From Cyclobacteriaceae bacterium (GTDB taxonomy: Bacteria; Bacteroidota; Bacteroidia; Cytophagales; Cyclobacteriaceae), in the NCBI GenBank assembly GCA_947458585.1, contig CANGYY010000005.1:1-64000 (forward strand): a DNA stretch of 64,000 nt, in the 5' to 3' direction. The position numbers were made by a program, and so were the translations under genes. Under the pieces are notes generated by a model. The model was not told where the DNA came from. It searched no databases and saw only the letters and a list, made by a program, of their open reading frames with translations. Position 1 is the first letter of the stretch. Each line of letters starts with the position of its first letter. Of the stretch, positions 27,547 through 38,261 are shown in pieces.

Positions 27547-28827
27547 TTGAAAAAATTCGCCTACTTATTCCTCGCACTCAGCCTCCTCCTTGGGGTACAA
27601 CTCCAAGCCCAATCCTTTGCAGCCTTAGATCAGTACCTCTCCACCGAAGTACAGGAAGGAAGACTGGTTGGCGGCCATGGTATGGTCTTTCAGGAGGGCA
27701 AACTCGTCTACGACCGAACTTATGGCCTACGTGATCGGGAATCCAAGGATCCACTCCGCGGTGACGAACTCTATTTTATCCAATCGATGACCAAACCCAT
27801 TGTATCTGTAGCCCTGATGACGCTTTACGATGAAGGCAAGTTTCAACTCGACGATCCGGTCTCCAAGTATCTTCCAGAATACGCCAACCTTCAAGTCGTC
27901 AACGATCCTAGCAAAGGATCGTCCGCAGGTACCCACCCGGCTCCCACTCCCATCACCATCCGACAGATCCTTAGCCATACTTCCGGCATGAGCCACGGCA
28001 TCTCCGCCCTGCCCTATGACAAGGAGATCTGGAACGGAATCATCCTCAACGGTAACCTCAAAACCCTGGCCCAACGGACAGAGGCACTAGCCAAAATACC
28101 ACTAGCCTTTGATCCAGGAAGTAAGTGGAACTATTCCTTCTCCCCCGACCTGGTCGGCCGACTGGTAGAAGTATTATCGGGGAAAAGTCTAGACCAATAC
28201 CTGCAGGAGCGAATCTTTGCACCACTGGAAATGAATAACAGCGGATACAACCTATCCGAAGCCCAGAAACAGCGAATTGCGACGGTGTACTCATTTAAGC
28301 CAGACAGTACCCTTACCCGCACCATGGGACAGCCCACTGCTTCGGGTAACACACTATTTGCTGGGATCAATGCACTATTTACATCTACAGCAGATTACGT
28401 CCGCTTTGGGGAAATGATGCTTAATCAAGGCGAATGGAACGGAAAACGCATACTCAAGCCCGAAACGGTAGCCCTCATGATCCAGGACCAAACCAAAGAT
28501 GCAGATCTGTTGGACAGTAGCGATCCCTACGGGCCCTTGGTAAATGGAATAGGAAATGATGCGTTGGGAACTCTAAACTTGGAACCCGGCCATGGCTTTG
28601 GATTGGGTTTTGCCATCGTCCAAGATCCAAAAATGGCCAATCGACCCGCAGCAGCCAGGGGTGAGTATTTCTGGGGCGGTGCCAACTCCACCCACTTTTT
28701 CATCAATCCAGCCAAGAAGTTGGTGGTGGTATTCATGACCCAAGTGGCCTCAGTAGGCAGCCCCAATCCCTATGGATTTTACTTTAGCAACGAACTACGA
28801 AATGTGGTCTACAAGGATTTGAAATAA
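27547..28827 (+). CDS. Serine hydrolase, beta-lactamase/AmpC-like family
   Basis: Signal peptide; SMTKPIVSVALM (SxxK), ILSHTSGMSHG, WNYSFSPDLVGRL (YxN-like); TTG start. Confidence 0.9.
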   Translation: MKKFAYLFLALSLLLGVQLQAQSFAALDQYLSTEVQEGRLVGGHGMVFQEGKLVYDRTYGLRDRESKDPLRGDELYFIQSMTKPIVSVALMTLYDEGKFQLDDPVSKYLPEYANLQVVNDPSKGSSAGTHPAPTPITIRQILSHTSGMSHGISALPYDKEIWNGIILNGNLKTLAQRTEALAKIPLAFDPGSKWNYSFSPDLVGRLVEVLSGKSLDQYLQERIFAPLEMNNSGYNLSEAQKQRIATVYSFKPDSTLTRTMGQPTASGNTLFAGINALFTSTADYVRFGEMMLNQGEWNGKRILKPETVALMIQDQTKDADLLDSSDPYGPLVNGIGNDALGTLNLEPGHGFGLGFAIVQDPKMANRPAAARGEYFWGGANSTHFFINPAKKLVVVFMTQVASVGSPNPYGFYFSNELRNVVYKDLK

Positions 28828-29024
28828 ATTGAGCAAAAGAAAACTGTCTCCCTTCTAGGAACTCACATGCAAGTTGGTGCCTATGGAGTAGTGAAAATTT
28901 AGCAGTAAACCACAAAATTTTATTCGGTTTAGCCGGATGATGTACTATCTTTAAGGAGTGATTTGGAAACCCTTGATTCGGATCTCGGTTAGTCCAATAG
29001 CCCTAAACCAACAGCAGCCCAAAT

Positions 29025-29690
29025 ATGAACGTATTAGTCATAGACATCGGTGGTTCCAACATCAAAATCCTCGCTACAGGACAAGCTGAGCGCATCAAAA
29101 TTCCATCTGGTGTAGACTTCACCCCAGGCCAATTGGTAGACTTGGTTCAAAAAGCGACTGCGGAAGCAGGTTGGAAGTTTGAGGTGGTAACCGTGGGCTT
29201 CCCTGGTGTAGTGAAGCAAGGAAAAATCATCTCTGACCCGGTTAACCTAGGCAAGGGTTGGATGGGTTTTGACTTTGAACAGGCATTTGGATGCCCAGTA
29301 AAAGTGATCAACGATGCCGCCATGCAGGCTTTGGGTAGTTACGAAGGAGGCAAACTCTTATTTATGGGCTTTGGTACTGGACTGGGTACGGCTATGGTAT
29401 ACGAGCACCTAATATTACCCCTTGAAGGTGGACACCTCCCCTTCCGAAACGGTACCTTTGAAAGTCATGTGGGCAATGCCAACCTCACCCTTCTTGGAAA
29501 AAAACAATGGAAGGAACTGGTACTCGAAACCATCGAACGTTTTCAGAACTGCTTCCAACCGGATGAAATTGTGCTCGGCGGCGGAAATTCCAAACACCTA
29601 GAAGAACTTCCACCGAACTGCAGGCTAGGATCCAATAAAAATGCCTTTGCAGGTGGATTCAAGTTGTGGGAAGGAAACTACCGATTTTAA
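29025..29690 (+). CDS. ROK-family / polyphosphate glucokinase-like protein
   Basis: VIDIGGSNIKILATG, NDAAMQALGSYEGGKLLFMGFGTGLGTAMV. Confidence 0.85.
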   Translation: MNVLVIDIGGSNIKILATGQAERIKIPSGVDFTPGQLVDLVQKATAEAGWKFEVVTVGFPGVVKQGKIISDPVNLGKGWMGFDFEQAFGCPVKVINDAAMQALGSYEGGKLLFMGFGTGLGTAMVYEHLILPLEGGHLPFRNGTFESHVGNANLTLLGKKQWKELVLETIERFQNCFQPDEIVLGGGNSKHLEELPPNCRLGSNKNAFAGGFKLWEGNYRF

Positions 29691-29760
29691 CCACCTGCAC
29701 TTGCTTTACCTCTCTTTTTAAATTGCTTTCTGCCACACTAATTCCACGATCACATCCTTT

Positions 29761-31140
29761 ATGGCTCAAGTAAACTCAGACGCGCTGGTATTTTATGGGG
29801 CTACCGGCGATCTGGCCTTCAAAAAAATATTCCCTGCCCTCTTCCTGATGATCAAGCGAGGCCACCTACAGGCTCCCATCATTGGGGTCGCACGTGGAGA
29901 TTACGACCTCGAAAAATTACAACAGCGGGCGAAAGAAAGCATTCAGCGCTACGGGAACTTTGAAGAGGAAACCTTTGCAAAATTCCTACAGCAACTGGAA
30001 TTCGTAGGTGGAGACTACACTGACCCCCAAACTTTTCTCCGCGTTCGTGAAGCCTTGGGCACTTCCAAGCATCCCACCCACTACTTGGCTATCCCACCGG
30101 TGCTCTTCCCCAGCATCATCGCCCAACTCGAGCAATCGGGCTGCGCAAAAGGAGCCCGCATTATCGTGGAAAAGCCCTTTGGCACCGATTACGCCACTGC
30201 TCGAGGGTTGAATAAGTTATTGCTATCCAAATTCTCCGAAAGTTCCGTTTACCGCATCGATCATTACCTCGGCAAAAGACCGGTGAATAACCTGGTGTTT
30301 TTCCGATTTGTCAACTCGCTCCTGGAGCCGGTTTGGAACAAGAAGCACATCGAATCCATGCAGATTACCATGGCGGAGGATTTTGGCATCCAAAGCAGAG
30401 GAGCCTTTTACGACGTGACTGGCGCCATCCGCGATGTGATCCAAAACCACCTTTTCCAAATACTCTGCAACTTGACCATGGAGCCACCCCAATCCTTGGA
30501 CAGTGAATCCATCCGAGATGAGAAGGTAAAAGTCTTGAAAGCCATTGCTCCGCTCCGAGCCCAGGACGTGGTTCGAGGTCAGTACCAGGGCTACCTGCAG
30601 GAGAAAGCCGTTCGGGAGAATTCCAAAACAGAAACCTTTGCCGCCATGCGGCTCCATATCAATTCCCCACGCTGGGAAGGGGTTCCCTTTTTTATCCGTT
30701 CCGGCAAAAACCTCCCTGTCACCTGTACGGAGATCCTAGTCCGATTCAAACACCATACTTCGGCCTATTCTTCCATTGCCTCCAAACCCAACCACATCCG
30801 TTTTCGCATTAGCCCAGACGTGACCGTGGCCTTCGGCATGCTCATCATGGCACCCGGGGAAGACATGGCTTCGGTACTTTCCGAAGTTCAAGGAAACCCC
30901 ACGCCTTTTCCCAATGAAAAAGATGCCTACGAGCGCGTGCTGACCGATGCCATGGCGGGAGATCCTACCCATTTTGCCCGACAAGACTACGTAGAAGAGG
31001 CCTGGAAACTGGTGGATGAGTACCTTCACGCCGACTCCCCCGTATTTGACTATGCTCCAGGGACCTGGGGACCAGAGGAAGTCAATGAGTTGATCTGCCC
31101 TCCAGGGGGCTGGAACAATCCAATCCTGCCAAAAAAATGA
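29761..31140 (+). CDS. zwf: Glucose-6-phosphate dehydrogenase
   Basis: [46 protein letters not shown]. Confidence 0.93.
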   Translation: MAQVNSDALVFYGATGDLAFKKIFPALFLMIKRGHLQAPIIGVARGDYDLEKLQQRAKESIQRYGNFEEETFAKFLQQLEFVGGDYTDPQTFLRVREALGTSKHPTHYLAIPPVLFPSIIAQLEQSGCAKGARIIVEKPFGTDYATARGLNKLLLSKFSESSVYRIDHYLGKRPVNNLVFFRFVNSLLEPVWNKKHIESMQITMAEDFGIQSRGAFYDVTGAIRDVIQNHLFQILCNLTMEPPQSLDSESIRDEKVKVLKAIAPLRAQDVVRGQYQGYLQEKAVRENSKTETFAAMRLHINSPRWEGVPFFIRSGKNLPVTCTEILVRFKHHTSAYSSIASKPNHIRFRISPDVTVAFGMLIMAPGEDMASVLSEVQGNPTPFPNEKDAYERVLTDAMAGDPTHFARQDYVEEAWKLVDEYLHADSPVFDYAPGTWGPEEVNELICPPGGWNNPILPKK

Positions 31141-31829
31141 GTCTAAAAACTGAAATCTTTCCTTCAGCTGATCAGGTAGCCGAAAAGGCGGCGGCCTATT
31201 TGGAGCAACTTATTCGGGAAACCCTGACCCAGAAAAAAACCTTTTCGATGGCCATCAGTGGAGGACGCACCCCCTGGGAAATGTTGAAAATCCTATCCAA
31301 AGCCTCCCTACCTTGGCAGCGGGTCAACTTGTTTCAAGTGGATGAGCGGGTGGCACCAGATGGACATGCAGACCGCAATCTGACCCAATTGTTTCAAGCT
31401 ATCGAAGGAAGCTCCCTCGTCACTCGATTGCGTATTTTCGCCATGCCAGTGACGGCCGAAGACCTGGATGCGGCTTCAGAAGACTATTCCCAACTCATCC
31501 ACGTGATCACGGAAGGCGAAGGTCTAGACCTAATCCACCTCGGCATGGGAAGCGACGGACATACCGCATCCCTAGTCCCTGGAGATGGGGTATTGGAGGT
31601 GAATCATCGGGATGTGGCCTGTACAGAACACCTCTACCAAGGAAGAATCCGAATGACCCTCACCTACCCCCTACTTAATTCTGCCAAGCGAATCCTCTGG
31701 ATCGTAACCGGTGCCGAAAAACAAGAAATGGTGCAGCGCTTGCTGAAGCAGGATGGCAGCATCCCTGCTGGAGTAGTGAATCAAGCCAATGCCCTGTTGA
31801 TGGCAGATCAGGCAGCATTCGGTAACTGA
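31137..31829 (+). CDS. pgl: 6-phosphogluconolactonase
   Basis: [51 protein letters not shown]. Confidence 0.93.
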   Translation: MSLKTEIFPSADQVAEKAAAYLEQLIRETLTQKKTFSMAISGGRTPWEMLKILSKASLPWQRVNLFQVDERVAPDGHADRNLTQLFQAIEGSSLVTRLRIFAMPVTAEDLDAASEDYSQLIHVITEGEGLDLIHLGMGSDGHTASLVPGDGVLEVNHRDVACTEHLYQGRIRMTLTYPLLNSAKRILWIVTGAEKQEMVQRLLKQDGSIPAGVVNQANALLMADQAAFGN

Positions 31830-31974
31830 TCAAACCGAAATCTAGCAGAAAGAGCGGATGCTAACTTGAGGCAACAGCAGATTTTTTGTTACAATCAGGT
31901 ATACTCGGACACCGGAAATGGATTAATGCCTAGTTCCTCCCGCTGTTTTTTTTATATTTCAAAAAATTAGGTTC

Positions 31975-33465
31975 ATGCTTACTCGCTTTGCCCAAGCCCA
32001 ACAACGTCCCCATTCCGTAGCGATCCTGGATGCCCAAGGAGCGCATACTTACGAAAGTCTTTGGAACAAAAGTTCCCAAATCGCCCATCAACTGCTCGGA
32101 GGTAGATCCGATTTGGAACAAGAGCGCATTGCCTTTATGGTATCCCCAGGGCTGAATTACGTAGCCACACTTTGGGGCATCTGGAAAGCGGGAGGCATCG
32201 CCGTACCGCTCTGTTTGAGTTACCCCCTGCCATCCCTAGCCTACGTGATTGAGGATACTCAAGCGGCAGCCTTGGTGCTGGAACCCACTTACCTGGATCT
32301 GCTGCAGGATTATGCACAGGAAAAAGGAATTCCTTTTCACCCAGTAGAAGACCTACAGGTAGGACCTGTAACTGCTCCAATTTCGGAGATAGACATGAAT
32401 CGCGGAGCATTGATTTTATACACTTCCGGCACCACGAGTTTGCCTAAAGGGGTACTTTCTACGCATGCCAACCTAGAAGCGCAAATCGCCACCTTGATTA
32501 CAGCCTGGCACTGGACCTCAAGCGACCACACGCTCTGCCTCCTGCCCCTGCACCATGTGCATGGATTGGCGAATGTGGTCTCCTGTGCATTGAGTGCTGG
32601 AGCGACGCTACAGTTTCTACATTCCTTCCAAGCCGATACCGTATTTTCTATTTTCCTAGAAGGGCAGGTAAATGTCTTCATGGCGGTGCCTACCATCTAT
32701 TTCAAACTGATTAGCGAATTTGACTCGTATTCAGAATCCAAGAAAGCAGAACTAAGCGCCTGCATGAAAGCTTTTCGGTTTATGGTGTCCGGGTCTGCAG
32801 CGCTTCCCGTGTCGGTCATGGAAAAATGGAAACAAGTATCCGGTCATACACTTCTGGAGCGCTACGGCATGACCGAAATCGGCATGGCCATCAGCAATCC
32901 CTACCAGGGTGAGCGCCGTGCAGGCTATATCGGTACTCCACTACCCGGCGTTCAAGTTCGCTTGGTCGATGAGCAAGATCTAGAGGTAGCCCCTGGACTT
33001 CCCGGGGAAATCCAAATCCAAGGGCCAGGGGTCTTTGACAAATATTGGGATAAAGCAGAGGCAACCGCAAAAGCATTTACAGAATCGGGCTGGTTTAAAA
33101 CTGGCGATATCGCAGTAGTCGAAGCAGGCTACTACCGGATTTTGGGCCGAGATTCCATCGACATCATCAAGTCAGGAGGCTACAAAATCTCCGCTTTGGA
33201 AATTGAAGAAGTACTCCGAAGCCATGAATTGGTCAAGGACTGCGCAGTAGTTGGCATTCCCAATGAGGAATGGGGAGAATTGGTGGCGGCGGTGCTAGTC
33301 CCAGAAACTGAATTGGATCTACCAGCATTAAAAAACTGGTTGAAGGAACGCTTACCCACTTACAAATCACCCAAGGTCTACCAAATAGCAACAGACCTTC
33401 CCCGCAATGCGATGGGAAAAGTGGTCAAAAATGAATTGAAATCAATCTTTTCTTCCACAAACTAA
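31975..33465 (+). CDS. Acyl-CoA synthetase, malonyl-CoA synthetase (MatB/ACSF3)-like
   Basis: ILYTSGTTSLPKGVLSTHANL, LLPLHHVHGLANVV, LLERYGMTEIGMAISNPYQGERRAGYIGTPLPGV; next to madLM. Confidence 0.85.
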   Translation: MLTRFAQAQQRPHSVAILDAQGAHTYESLWNKSSQIAHQLLGGRSDLEQERIAFMVSPGLNYVATLWGIWKAGGIAVPLCLSYPLPSLAYVIEDTQAAALVLEPTYLDLLQDYAQEKGIPFHPVEDLQVGPVTAPISEIDMNRGALILYTSGTTSLPKGVLSTHANLEAQIATLITAWHWTSSDHTLCLLPLHHVHGLANVVSCALSAGATLQFLHSFQADTVFSIFLEGQVNVFMAVPTIYFKLISEFDSYSESKKAELSACMKAFRFMVSGSAALPVSVMEKWKQVSGHTLLERYGMTEIGMAISNPYQGERRAGYIGTPLPGVQVRLVDEQDLEVAPGLPGEIQIQGPGVFDKYWDKAEATAKAFTESGWFKTGDIAVVEAGYYRILGRDSIDIIKSGGYKISALEIEEVLRSHELVKDCAVVGIPNEEWGELVAAVLVPETELDLPALKNWLKERLPTYKSPKVYQIATDLPRNAMGKVVKNELKSIFSSTN

Positions 33466-33477
33466 ACCAAAATTGAG

Positions 33478-33837
33478 ATGATCAAAGGACTTGCCTTACT
33501 CGCCGCTTGCTTCCTGCTCGGCATGTGGTGCGGAGCAATCCTAGGCACCTGGCTGGGAATTGATGCCAATGTCGGAGGTGTCGGATTTGCGATGGTATTT
33601 TTGCTGCTCAGCAAAGAATACGTGACGAACAAAGGCTGGTGGAATGGGGAGTTCGGATTTGGACTGGAGTTTTGGAACAAACTCTACATTCCCATTGTGA
33701 TTGCCATGTCTGCAAGTTTGAACGTAAAATCAGCTGTCTCTTCTGGGGTATTGGCATTACTGGCTGGCACCTTACCTGTACTCCTTGCCTTTGGGGTGGT
33801 GAAAATCTTACTCAAGCAAGTAAATCCAGAAAAATGA
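33478..33837 (+). CDS. madL: Malonate transporter subunit MadL
   Basis: Recognisable MadL (GMWCGAILGTWLGIDANVGGVGFAMVFLLL); ATGA overlap with the next gene. Confidence 0.88.
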   Translation: MIKGLALLAACFLLGMWCGAILGTWLGIDANVGGVGFAMVFLLLSKEYVTNKGWWNGEFGFGLEFWNKLYIPIVIAMSASLNVKSAVSSGVLALLAGTLPVLLAFGVVKILLKQVNPEK

Positions 33838-34595
33838 AGGAACTCGAAGTCATACTGGACAAAAACGGACTCATCGTCGCCTTCCTCTTTGTAGGCTTGC
33901 TTACTTGGGCGACAGATGTGTTTTCAAAAAAGGCCTTGAATGGACGCATTCCTGGTTCGGCCTTGGCCATTGGCTTGGCTTTGGTGCTGGGCTACTTCGG
34001 GGGGCTTTTTGGCGAAGGCGAACAAGGACTCGCGGATCTCTCCTATTTCAAGGGCTTATCAACTTTGGGAGGCTCCATGTTTCGTGATTTCGCTATTGTG
34101 GCCACGGCTACGGGGGCAAGTTTCGTCCTGATCCGCAAAAGCGGAATGCTCGGCTTGGTTTCCTTGGCTTTAGGAATAGGGTTATTTTTCGCGTTTGGAG
34201 TAGCCATAGGTTGGCTGATGGGATACCGAGATGCAGTCAGTCTTTGTACCATTGGAGCAGGAGCCTGTACCTACATTGTAGGTCCAATCACTGGAGGTGC
34301 CCTCGGCGCCTCCTCAGAAATCATTGCCTTGAGCATAGGAACGGGAGTGGTCAAAGCCATTGCTGTCACCATGCTGACACCCGTCTTAGCCAAATGGATC
34401 GGCTTAAATTCACCAGCTGCTGCCATGGCCTATGGGGGTATCATGGGAACTACCAGTGGGGTGGCCGCAGGATTGGCAGCCACTGACCCCAGCTTGGTTC
34501 CCTATGGGGCGGTGACTGCCACCTTTTACACCGGCTTGGGTTGTTTGATTTGCCCTTCCTTATTTTACCTGATACTATCCACAATCCTGGGGTAA
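33834..34595 (+). CDS. madM: Malonate transporter subunit MadM
   Basis: MKELEVILDKNGLIVAFLFVGLLTWATDVFSKKALNGRIPGSALAIGLALVLGYFGGL...; start moved from 33639 to the ATGA overlap. Confidence 0.9.
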   Translation: MKELEVILDKNGLIVAFLFVGLLTWATDVFSKKALNGRIPGSALAIGLALVLGYFGGLFGEGEQGLADLSYFKGLSTLGGSMFRDFAIVATATGASFVLIRKSGMLGLVSLALGIGLFFAFGVAIGWLMGYRDAVSLCTIGAGACTYIVGPITGGALGASSEIIALSIGTGVVKAIAVTMLTPVLAKWIGLNSPAAAMAYGGIMGTTSGVAAGLAATDPSLVPYGAVTATFYTGLGCLICPSLFYLILSTILG

Positions 34596-34611
34596 TCCAA
34601 CTTAACTATCC

Positions 34612-35958
34612 ATGATGACGACCACCCGTTACTCCTACCAAATACTCCTTGTTTTGCTCCTGCTACTGGCTTTGCAGGCTTGCAATCAAACAGAAACCAC
34701 CGAAAAGCAAGCAGATGCTCCCTTGGCTATCACGGAGATCGAGCAAGAAATCAAAAACTACATCTCCCGCACCACCCAGGAGAATGGAGGCTTTTTCCCT
34801 GTTAAAGATGAAAACCACGACTTGAAAATGAAGTTGGTCCGTGTACATACCGAATACCTATCCAACCTGGGTCCCAACAGCCACTTTGCCTGTGTGGACT
34901 TGGTAGACGAAAGTGGGGACGTGTACGATGTGGACTTTTTTATGGAAGGCACACCTGGGAAGATGAACATCACGCAAACCTCCGTCCACAAATTGAATGG
35001 AAAACCCTATTACAGTTGGAAACAAAACACAGACAAAACATGGTCCAAAATGCCGCTAGAGCAATCCGATAACTCCCTCCTTGGAGTCAAAGAGGGAAAA
35101 GACAGTTTCGAATTTTACTACACCATTACGCTACCCACGCTTACCGAGTCAGCAGAAATCTGGGTTCCCCTAGCCCTATCGGATGCATTTCAAGAAGTAA
35201 AAATCTTGGAAAAGAAGTTGCCCGTAACCAGTAAAGTCTTGAAAGACCAAGACAACAAAAACGAGGTGCTCTACATGAGCCTAGGCCCGGAGCACAGTGG
35301 ACAGCAGATTTCCATTTCCTACGCCGTGACACGAAGTGAAAAAGGTCCTTATGCCGAAGCCCTGCCTAATCCAGCCGTTTACCTCAAAGGAAACAAACTA
35401 ATGCCTGTGGGAGGACGCTTTGAAGAGATTGCGAAAGAGGCTTTAGGAGAAAAAATCAAGGAGTCACACCTGATTCAAGCACGCAGATTATACGATTACA
35501 TCATCGAAACGATGCGCTATATGAAATTTGGGGACTTTGGACGGGGAGATTCCAACTATGCTTGTGACTCCAAAACGGGAAATTGCTCGGAGTTTCACTC
35601 CTACTTCATCTCTTTGGCCCGTTCGGTGGGTATTCCTGCTCGTTTTGCGATTGGAGCCTCCATTCCTTCAGACCGCAACGAAGGAGGCATGGATGGGTAC
35701 CACTGCTGGGCAGAGTTTTATGCAGACGGCAAATGGTGGCCTGTGGACATCAGCGAGGCCAACAAGTACACGGCATTGGCTACCTATTACTTTGGAAGGC
35801 ATCCGGCCAATAGAATTGAGTTTACCCGAGGAAGGGACCTCGAATTGAATCCTGGGCCTACAGCTGGCCCTATCAATTTTCTAGTTTATCCCTATTTGGA
35901 AGTGGAAGGCAAAGAAATCAAAGCCCCTACTACCTTTACTTTTCAACGGAAATCATAA
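34612..35958 (+). CDS. Transglutaminase-like domain lipoprotein
   Basis: Lipobox LLLALQAC; GNCSEFHSYFISLARSVGIPARFAIG...GYHCWAEFYADGKWWPVDISEANK. Confidence 0.9.
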   Translation: MMTTTRYSYQILLVLLLLLALQACNQTETTEKQADAPLAITEIEQEIKNYISRTTQENGGFFPVKDENHDLKMKLVRVHTEYLSNLGPNSHFACVDLVDESGDVYDVDFFMEGTPGKMNITQTSVHKLNGKPYYSWKQNTDKTWSKMPLEQSDNSLLGVKEGKDSFEFYYTITLPTLTESAEIWVPLALSDAFQEVKILEKKLPVTSKVLKDQDNKNEVLYMSLGPEHSGQQISISYAVTRSEKGPYAEALPNPAVYLKGNKLMPVGGRFEEIAKEALGEKIKESHLIQARRLYDYIIETMRYMKFGDFGRGDSNYACDSKTGNCSEFHSYFISLARSVGIPARFAIGASIPSDRNEGGMDGYHCWAEFYADGKWWPVDISEANKYTALATYYFGRHPANRIEFTRGRDLELNPGPTAGPINFLVYPYLEVEGKEIKAPTTFTFQRKS

Positions 35959-35986
35959 AAAAAAGAGCCATTAGGCTCTTTTTTAC
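35957..35986. terminator. Bidirectional terminator between convergent genes
   Basis: AAAAAAAGAGCC-ATTA-GGCTCTTTTTT. Confidence 0.75.
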
Positions 35987-36201
35987 TTATCAGAAGCATC
36001 ATCCTTGGTTGGATGCTCTCCACCAGCCGGATGTTCGGCTCCTTCAGGGTGCTCACTACCTTCAGGATGCTCTGCAGCTTTTTCTACACTATCCTTTGAT
36101 TCTGCTGATTCTTCTTTCTTGCCACCACAGGATGTCATCAAGGTGGTTGAGAAGAATGCCAAGAGCATCAAAGTAGCTAGAGTTTGAGTTACTTTTCTCA
36201 T
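35983..36201 (-). CDS. Small lipoprotein with tandem EHPxG repeats
   Basis: Lipobox TTLMTSC; EHPEGSEHPEGAEHPAGGEHPTKDD. Confidence 0.75.
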   Translation of the reverse strand: MRKVTQTLATLMLLAFFSTTLMTSCGGKKEESAESKDSVEKAAEHPEGSEHPEGAEHPAGGEHPTKDDASDK

Positions 36202-36424
36202 AGATTGATCGGTTAGTTTAGGTTCAAGTTAAGGATTTGATCAAAAATAAGTTAAAAAAGAGCTCATTTTTTTAATCCAGAGAAATCCCTTCTGGCCAAA
36301 GCCAAATTTATCCTAGCGGAAAATCAAAGCATCTGGACTTCAATTGAAAAATTCAAATGCAGCGGCCTTAGCAATCTAAAAATTAATAAATTACATTTTT
36401 GTGGATTATCCTGTGAATCTCCTT

Positions 36425-36432
36425 TACATTTG
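36425..36432 (+). promoter_or_regulatory. Bacteroidota -7 promoter element (with TTTG at 36398-36401)
   Basis: TACATTTG matches TAnnTTTG; TTTG 23 nt upstream. Confidence 0.5.
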
Positions 36433-36449
36433 ACGCAAGATCGAACGAA

Positions 36450-38249
36450 ATGAGCTACTCTGGGCTATTTAAAAATCCGGACAAACAAATTTTAGCCCTT
36501 CAGTGGGTAAGAAAAACAAACAGCTTCGTCAGGGTAATTTTCACCTTGCTGATCTTCCTAGTTTGGATTTTTGATTTGGGTTTTCCAAATCAAGAAATCT
36601 TCCCCATTCATTCCCTTCTCTATGGAATAGCACTTTTTGTGCTGGGACAAAACTACCTGTATCGGCTCCTCTTTATTTACAAGGACGTCAGCAAAGGAAG
36701 GAGACGGTTGGAAGTCTTTCTCACCTTGCTCCTCCATTTTTCTGCTTGCATTCAGTTTGGATGGCTAGACAGTTGGACTTGGTTCCAAACTTATGAGTCA
36801 ACCTTGACCAATATCCTGATTTGCTTGTTGTTTTCTATTGAATTGAGCAGAATGAGTCTTGGAGTTAACAAACTGGCCATTCATCCTGCGTTGATTTTTA
36901 TTTTGAGTTTTTTGTTGGTCATCTTGGTAGGTACGCTTCTTTTGATGCTGCCCAATGCCACAGTAGGCGGTATCACCTGGATTGACGCCTTATTCACTTC
37001 GACCTCAGCGGTATGTGTGACCGGATTGATAGTCGTCGATACAGCCACAGTATTTACCGGAATGGGCAAAACCATCATCATGATATTGTTTCAGATTGGT
37101 GGCTTGGGGATGATGACCTTTACCAGTTTCTTTGGCTTTTTCTTTAAGGGTAGTCAATCGCTGCAAAGCCAACTTTTTCTCAAAGATTACATCAACGAGG
37201 ACAACATCAGCAAGATTGGTTCCACCCTGGTCAAAATCATCCTATTTACTTTTGGTTTTGAACTGTTAATCGCTGCTGCCATCTTTTTTATTGTGGATGG
37301 CAACCTATTTAGTTCGCTTTCCGATCGCTTATTTTTCTCGCTTTTCCATTCCATATCTGCTTTCTGTAATGCAGGATTCTCTACCCTAACCAATGGGCTT
37401 TATGAGGTAGGATTCCGCACCGAATACCATATCCATTTGTTATTGGCTATTTCCATTATCGTGGGCGGTATAGGCTTTCCAGTCATTGTATCCTATGCTC
37501 AAGTAGTCAAGCGAGTATGCACCAACTGGTACAATATCTGGATGAAAAAAGATTCCATGTACCACCATACCCCTCGAATCTTTAACATCAACACCAGTTT
37601 GACTACTGTGACCACCCTTATTTTATTGGTGGTCGGATTTATTACCTATTGGATATTTGAGGAGCAAAATACGCTCGCGGGATTGGAGGGCTATGGAAAG
37701 ATTGTGACTGCATTCTTTGGATCTGTGACCCCTCGAACCGCCGGTTTCAATACCGTAGACATGACCCAACTGGCAGTTCCTACCGTCTTGATTTACCTGA
37801 TTCTCATGTGGATCGGTGCCTCTCCGGGTTCTACTGGTGGTGGTTTGAAAACCACCACCTTTGCCGTAGCCGTACTCAATGCGATTAGTATCGCCAAGGG
37901 AAAAGACCGTGTCGAAGTATTTAATCGTCAAATTGATCCAGAAACGGTTCGAAAGGCCTTTGCGGTAATGCTCCTCTCCTTTATTGTGATTGGATTGGGT
38001 GTATTTATGGTCCTGTTTTTCAACCCCGAATTACCTATTCTGGAGGTTGCATTTGAGGTATTCTCCGCATTCTCTACCGTAGGATTAAGTTTGGGTATCA
38101 CCGCCAAACTCACCACAGGATCCAAGCTGGTGATTGCTTTAATTATGTTTTTGGGAAGGGTAGGCACCCTGACCGTATTGGTTGCATTTATCAAAAAAAC
38201 CCGCTCCCTGCGCTACAAGTTTCCGCAAGAAGGAGTATTCGTCTCTTAA
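36450..38249 (+). CDS. TrkH/KtrB-family potassium uptake protein
   Basis: FTSTSAVCVTGLIVVDTA, FHSISAFCNAGFST, GSVTPRTAGFNTVD, IGASPGSTGGGLKTTT selectivity-loop motifs. Confidence 0.95.
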   Translation: MSYSGLFKNPDKQILALQWVRKTNSFVRVIFTLLIFLVWIFDLGFPNQEIFPIHSLLYGIALFVLGQNYLYRLLFIYKDVSKGRRRLEVFLTLLLHFSACIQFGWLDSWTWFQTYESTLTNILICLLFSIELSRMSLGVNKLAIHPALIFILSFLLVILVGTLLLMLPNATVGGITWIDALFTSTSAVCVTGLIVVDTATVFTGMGKTIIMILFQIGGLGMMTFTSFFGFFFKGSQSLQSQLFLKDYINEDNISKIGSTLVKIILFTFGFELLIAAAIFFIVDGNLFSSLSDRLFFSLFHSISAFCNAGFSTLTNGLYEVGFRTEYHIHLLLAISIIVGGIGFPVIVSYAQVVKRVCTNWYNIWMKKDSMYHHTPRIFNINTSLTTVTTLILLVVGFITYWIFEEQNTLAGLEGYGKIVTAFFGSVTPRTAGFNTVDMTQLAVPTVLIYLILMWIGASPGSTGGGLKTTTFAVAVLNAISIAKGKDRVEVFNRQIDPETVRKAFAVMLLSFIVIGLGVFMVLFFNPELPILEVAFEVFSAFSTVGLSLGITAKLTTGSKLVIALIMFLGRVGTLTVLVAFIKKTRSLRYKFPQEGVFVS

Positions 38250-38261
38250 TCCGAGAATATT

